A DNA stretch of 64,000 nt from Porogramme epimiltina (taxonomy: Eukaryota > Basidiomycota > Agaricomycetes > Polyporales > Polyporaceae): assembly GCA_900155495.1 (NCBI GenBank), contig FTLJ01000335.1:19611-83610 (forward strand), read 5' to 3'. The notes under the pieces were generated by a model. It had not been told where the DNA came from. It saw only the letters and a program-made list of their open reading frames with translations, and did not search any database. A program made the translations under genes and the position numbers. Below, piece by piece: positions 59,579 through 64,000 of this stretch. Numbering within the stretch: position 1 is the first letter of the stretch; every line of letters starts with the position of its first letter.

Positions 59579-62206
59579 ATGAGCTCGCGCGACGCATTCT
59601 CCGCGCCGACCTCGCTCGGGGACCCCGAGAAAGACATCCACGACACGCTCACACCACTCCCCGTCCTGCCCGTATCATCAAAGGCAGTCATCCAGGACGC
59701 TGCGGTAGGGCTCGCAGCTCAGTCGGGCAAGAACGAGAAGCGGGCGGACCTCGCTCTTGCGCAGGCGAAGAAGGACCGCCCACCAACCGACAAGCCAAAA
59801 CGTCGAGTGAGCAGATGGATCCGGTTCCAACTTTGGCTCAACACCTACCGGTGTGTTTGCCCTCGAGTTCGGATACTACTAGGCCTAATCTCACTGCTGG
59901 ACCTACAGGAAATTCTTCTTCTTCGTGACCACAGTCAACGGTGTTGGTCTCCTGCTCGCTGCCCTGAACATCTGGACATATCCCCGGCGATACACCGGCG
60001 CATTCGTCCTGGGCAACCTGCTCTTTGCGATACTCATGCGTAACGAGCTGTTTGGTCGCATATTGTACATGTTTGTCAACAAGGCCTTCGCGAAGGTACG
60101 CCTCCTGGTTATACGCAAGAAGACGCATGCTGACAGCTTCTGCATTAGTGGACCCCGCTCTGGTTCCGCCTAGGCTGCACCTCCGTACTACAGCACCTAG
60201 GAGGCATTCACTCGGGATGCGCAACATCCGGCTTCGTATGGCTCATCTTCCGTGTAACGCTCATCTTCATCGACCACAAGGACAATCACGACGCGGTCCT
60301 GATCATGGGCGTTATCACCAACCTCGCCGTGTCCATCAGTATCCTTAGCGCCTTCCCCTGGGTGCGCAATACGCACCACAAGTACGTGGACACCATCTCC
60401 GCCCCTTCGTACACGCCATCTCACGCCTTCTCCCAGCGTCTTTGAACGGCACCATCGGTTCATAGGCTGGTGAGTACCCGTTTCCATTTCTGGACGTGTA
60501 AACGCCCTGTTTACTCACGGCGTCGTCCGCAGGCTTGGTCTTCTCTCAAGTAGGTATCTATTTCTTGGCGGCCCATATCCGGCGAAGCGGTACGCTCGCA
60601 CACACTGCGTCCGACTCCTCTGCGCTTCTACGTGCGGGTCCGCAGTGGGCCATTGCTGGCGCCATCCTACAGCGCTGCCACGCCACTGGCCCCTCTCCGC
60701 CCCCAGTGTCGCGATGCTGACCATGGTTTTTTCTTAGCGTGGGTGTTCGTAGTGCTCGGCGACAGTTACGACCTCGACACGCACTCCTGGAATCCCGATG
60801 GGATCCGAGTCATCCGCCAGCAGGACTTCTGGTTTGCTTTCGGCATGACCGTCTTGTGCGTATCACTTCCCCTTTTCTGCACCCGCTCCACCCTATCTCT
60901 CCGGGACCGCGCCAACCGATTCGCTGACGCTTCGTCGGATCGCGCCAGCATCCTCATCCCATGGTTCACCGTGAGAGAGGTCAAAGTGGACATCGAAGTG
61001 GTGAGTGCCCTCGTCCTGATCGGGCCCGGGCTCCTGCCGCGCACGCGTCCGACTGACCGTTCCTCTCCCTTCTTCTACTCCGCCACTGCAGCCGTCACCG
61101 AAGGTCGCCATCCTGCGCTTCGAGCGGGGTATGCAGCAGGGCCTCCTTGCCCGGATATCACGCTCCTCAATTATGGAGTACCACGCGTTTGGGATCATCT
61201 CGTGAGTGCCTCCGTTTTCGTCCCTCGTGCTTCGGAGGGTTAACGCGGCCGCCGAACGGCCTGCTCTAGGGAAGGCACGCACGCGAAGTACCACTACCTC
61301 ATCTGTGGCGTACAAGGCGACTTCACGCGCTCGCTCGTCAACGATCCTCCCACCCATCTGTGGACGCGGCAGCTCAAGGTAAGCGGGCGCAGGCTTGGGG
61401 CGCATCGCGCGCTCGGTCCAACAAGTACCGTGTTTCGCCTTGACTGATGCTTCTGCGCGCAGTTCGCGGGAGTCTCAAATACTTCAACCTTGTACAAGCG
61501 CGGCATTCGTGTCTGCACCGGGACGGGTCTAGGAGCGGCGCTCTCAACATGTCTCCAGGTAAGCGTAACAGCGCGGACATGTTCCGTGGTGTATGTAACT
61601 GACATAATGCATGCGTCTCCTCACAGAACTCCGACTGGTTAGTCTATTCTCCTGTTTTTGAGTGTCTGCGCACGGGCATGCATAACCCTGCATTCCCGCG
61701 CTGTCAGATACACACGCAGCCTGCTCACATTTGGCGACGGTGCTTACAACGGCGTCCCTTTGTTCAGGTACCTCATTTGGATCGGCTCCGACCAGGAGAA
61801 AACGTTCGGACCCACCATCTCCGGCCTCATCCACAAACACATCGGACCGGAGCGTATGTGCCTCTGGGACTCCAAAGCGCGGGGTGCGTTCCATGCTGGC
61901 CGATGCGGCACGCAGCCTTACGCGTCCTGATTCTCACACGTTCCCCTTTGCTCTCCCAGGCGGCCGACCAGACGTAATGAAACTTGTCAAGGACGCGTAC
62001 CGGGAGTGGAACGCGGAGGTCGTCTTCATCACCTCGAACTGGGCGGGGAATAAGGAGATCATGGAGGGCTGCAAGGAAGCAGGCATCCCTGCATTCGTAC
62101 GTCCCGCCCGCTGTTCTGGTGTCCGTCCCTCCACTCACGCTCCCCTCCGCGCTCCCCTCCCGCCCTGCAAATTTCCCCTGCGCAGGGCACGCTGTGGGAT
62201 TTCTGA
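59579..62206 (+). CDS. TmpA-like integral membrane oxidoreductase (493 aa)
   Basis: Ferric-reductase-like membrane flavoprotein related to Aspergillus TmpA, which affects conidiation signalling. Exons are 59579-59850, 59909-60095, 60149-60381, 60437-60469, 60533-60549, 60738-60855, 60949-61000, 61092-61201, 61270-61378, 61463-61558, 61627-61637, 61768-61853, 61960-62096 and 62186-62206 (493 aa). A basic cytosolic N-terminus (KPKRRVSRWIRFQ) precedes about six membrane segments (FFFFVTTVNGVGLLLAALNI, FVLGNLLFAILM, GFVWLIFRVTLIFI, VLIMGVITNLAVSI, WVFVVLG, FAFGMTVFILIPWF). The soluble part has PSPKVAILRFERGMQQGLLA and EYHAFGIISEGT, an FAD-binding-like region. RGIRVCTGTGLGAALSTCLQ is glycine-rich and fits nucleotide binding. 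It ends FGTLWDF, typical of the family. Exons of 17 and 11 bases occur. Electron donor and substrate unknown. Confidence 0.88.
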
Positions 62207-63381
62207 GCGCGCGCGCCGACCCGCCCGTGTTTCCGAGATGCTCGCCACCGCACCCTACACCTCCCGCCGCGCCCGCCGCTCCCACCCCGGGGGGACGACG
62301 CGCCAGGCGGCGTGGGCACCGCGGCGCACAAATAGACGGCGCCGCGCGGCGCGCGCGTCCCTGCGCGCCGGCTGCGCGCCTCTCCTGCCGCGGCCGTCCC
62401 TGCCCCGCGTTGGACCTCCCCCTCCCCCTCCCCTCCACCTTCCGCCCGCCCACACCCCCGCCCATCCCCGCATACTACACACGCCGCCGATACGTATCGC
62501 CTATTTGCATCACCCCATATCGCACATCACGACCCTGCGCGCGCCGCGCCGCGCCTCACACCCGTCCCACGGCGCGCGCGCACGCTCCCACGCACGCGCC
62601 TCTGCGCCCCACGCCCGCACCCGCACGTATCTTATTGGCCCGGTCGGTCTCTCCCCCCTCAACGTCGACGTCTTTGTACAACCAGACAACCGCGCATGCT
62701 TTTTTTGCTTAGCTTAGATATTCCGCAGCTTGCTCCGTATTGCGTTATTCGGCGGACGGACCGCGCGTGCCTCGAGTCGTGCGTGGAGGGGCGGCCTGTA
62801 TAGCGCGGATCCTCTGCGGGCGATGCATATGGGGCGAGCGCGGAGTCCGGTCCCGTACGTGGAGGCGGGATGTGTATATTATCATCGATGGCGGCGGGGC
62901 TTTCCTGCTGCAATGTACATAGTTTTCTGCGCAATTGGTTGTGGCGAGCATGTTTGGGAGGTTTCGGGCCTCGTAGACGATCAGTGCATGATATACTCGG
63001 ACGAACCAGCCATCGGAGCTACGTTTTTAGATCGACTCGCGGAAGAGGGTGCAGCGCTCCGGTTCGCGTCACTGGGGGACGGCGATTTTCTTGGCACCCG
63101 ACTGAACGGCGGCAGGGAGGACCGGGAATGACGTAGGCGTGCACGCAGATGGGGTTACGGGATCGGTACCGCGTAGGATTGGCAGTGTACAGGGAGGGAG
63201 TGTTATACATAGCACAGTTCAAAGAAAACATGATGCGACAAAATGCAGGGAGCTATATGGCAATACATGTGAAGTGCAGATGCAAAGTTCGTGTGAGAAG
63301 GAAGAGCGTCTGAAGGACGGGCGGGGTGAGCGGTGATAAAGATACAGCAGAGGACGACGTCATACACACGGCGCCTGGTGG
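62207..63381. other. Convergent intergenic region
   Basis: Between the TmpA-like gene and the ankyrin-type gene. The first 450 bases are extremely C-rich with cgcgcg iterations; no gene supported. Confidence 0.5.
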
Positions 63382-64000
63382 TCAGTTCAAATACTGCAGC
63401 TTGGACCACTCCTTGTCGTTGGCGTTGAAGTCGACGCCCTTCTTGCGCCACCACTCGCGGGCGCGCTCGCCGCCGCCGATGGCGTCCTCGAGGGCCTCCT
63501 CGATGTCGCACATGCGGTACTGGATGGGGAGGCCGCTCTTGTCCCACCAGTCGAGGACCTCGGGGCGGTTGTGGCGGGACGCGCCGGTGAGGGCGTCCTG
63601 GTCGAAGATCATCTGGAGGCCGCTGCCGAGCCACCACTGGAGGACGTCGAGCTTGCCGTGGCAGGAGGCGTGGTAGAGCGCCTGGCGGTCGTACTTGGGC
63701 TCGAGCTGAGAGGCGGCCCACCACTCGAGGGCGTCGACGTGGCCGGCGGTGCTGGCCATGTCCATGGCGCGGCCGATCTTGAGGGGGAGGTGCCAGCGCG
63801 GGGAGAGGGACTTGTCCTTCCACCAGTCGAGGACGGCGATGCGGTTCTTGGAGGACGCGCTCTCGAGCGCGGCCTCGGTGTACTCGAGCGGGAGGCCGGA
63901 GTGGAGCCACCAGTCGAGGGCGAGGACCTGGCCGTTGCGGGACGCGCCGTCGATGGCCTCTGCGAGGGCGTGGGGCGGGGGGAGGGGGACGGCGGTGGGG
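63382..64000 (-). CDS. Ankyrin-repeat-like protein, C-terminal part (5' end outside window)
   Basis: The frame is open from the stop at 63382 to the window edge, so only the last about 205 residues are seen. At least five repeats of about 33 residues carry the pattern A(S/L)xxGxxxxLxWWxxSGL: NGQVLALDWWLHSGLPLEYT, KNRIAVLDWWKDKSLS, GHVDALEWWAASQLEPKYDR, GKLDVLQWWLGSGLQMIFDQ and RPEVLDWWDKSGLPIQYR. The conserved WW replaces the usual ankyrin LL. Such WW-type ankyrin arrays are common in Agaricomycetes as large uncharacterised proteins. The end is DKEWSKLQYLN. No catalytic domain is visible in this part; protein-protein interaction is inferred. Confidence 0.8.
   Translation of the reverse strand, partial: PTAVPLPPPHALAEAIDGASRNGQVLALDWWLHSGLPLEYTEAALESASSKNRIAVLDWWKDKSLSPRWHLPLKIGRAMDMASTAGHVDALEWWAASQLEPKYDRQALYHASCHGKLDVLQWWLGSGLQMIFDQDALTGASRHNRPEVLDWWDKSGLPIQYRMCDIEEALEDAIGGGERAREWWRKKGVDFNANDKEWSKLQYLN

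Noticed and set aside
1..64000. CRISPR array, insertion sequences, bacterial-type operons or riboswitches
   Set aside because: Spliceosomal introns throughout show nuclear fungal DNA; no spaced direct repeats or transposase gene seen.

Overview
The window looks like nuclear DNA of a GC-rich filamentous basidiomycete, most likely a wood-decay Agaricomycete (a Polyporales-like fungus would fit). The reasons are many introns of about 50-60 bases with CTRAY-type branch sites, a FunK1 fungal kinase pair, a basidiomycete EF-hand/ZZ family, a fungal-type phenylalanine ammonia-lyase, and no operons. I derived splice forms by hand from reading frame, splice consensus, paralogue comparison and remembered family sequences. 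Every complete model closes with an in-frame total length, but none is backed by transcripts.

Layout. 0-6 kb: two tandem FunK1 kinases (the first cut by the window edge), then a tRNA-Leu(CAA) with an intron. 6.7-9 kb: a SAP-like, proline-rich nuclear protein. 9.6-16 kb: an FAD amine oxidase converging on the mitochondrial arginine-type carbamoyl-phosphate synthase large subunit. 16.7-19.3 kb: phenylalanine ammonia-lyase. 22.7-24.1 kb: FCF1 (rRNA processing). 25.9-27.9 kb: a DUF1917/Bles03-like protein with a lysine-rich tail. 28.8-30.7 kb: a second SAP-like protein, paralogous to the first. 32.8-34.1 kb: myo-inositol oxygenase. 36.1-41.1 kb: a 1,444-residue EF-hand/ZZ-finger protein. 41.9-48.3 kb: a PTAR1-like prenyltransferase-alpha-repeat protein, a DEK_C/SWIB protein and an F-box protein. 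49.8-53.5 kb: a shorter, inverted paralogue of the EF-hand protein that lacks the ZZ end. 54.4-55.5 kb: oligoribonuclease. 59.6-62.2 kb: a TmpA-like membrane oxidoreductase. 63.4-64 kb: an ankyrin-type protein running off the right edge.

How the genes relate. Housekeeping genes (CPS, FCF1, oligoribonuclease, tRNA, SWIB factor) are interleaved with lineage-specific, duplicating families. Three paralogue pairs lie in this one window (FunK1, SAP-like, EF-hand/ZZ). No secondary-metabolite cluster or common pathway is visible. PAL, inositol oxygenase and the FAD oxidase are independent catabolic or oxidative functions.

The most unusual signal is in the introns. About seven of roughly 112 inferred introns need a GC rather than GT donor, and the two EF-hand paralogues carry GC donors at different, reciprocal positions. 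There are also exons of 8, 11 and 17 bases, an intron directly after a start codon, and two unusually long introns (in CPS and FCF1), one of which holds a strong inverted repeat. Intergenic DNA at 19.3-22.7, 24.1-25.9, 30.7-32.8, 34.1-36.1 and 55.5-59.6 kb shows no gene I can support.
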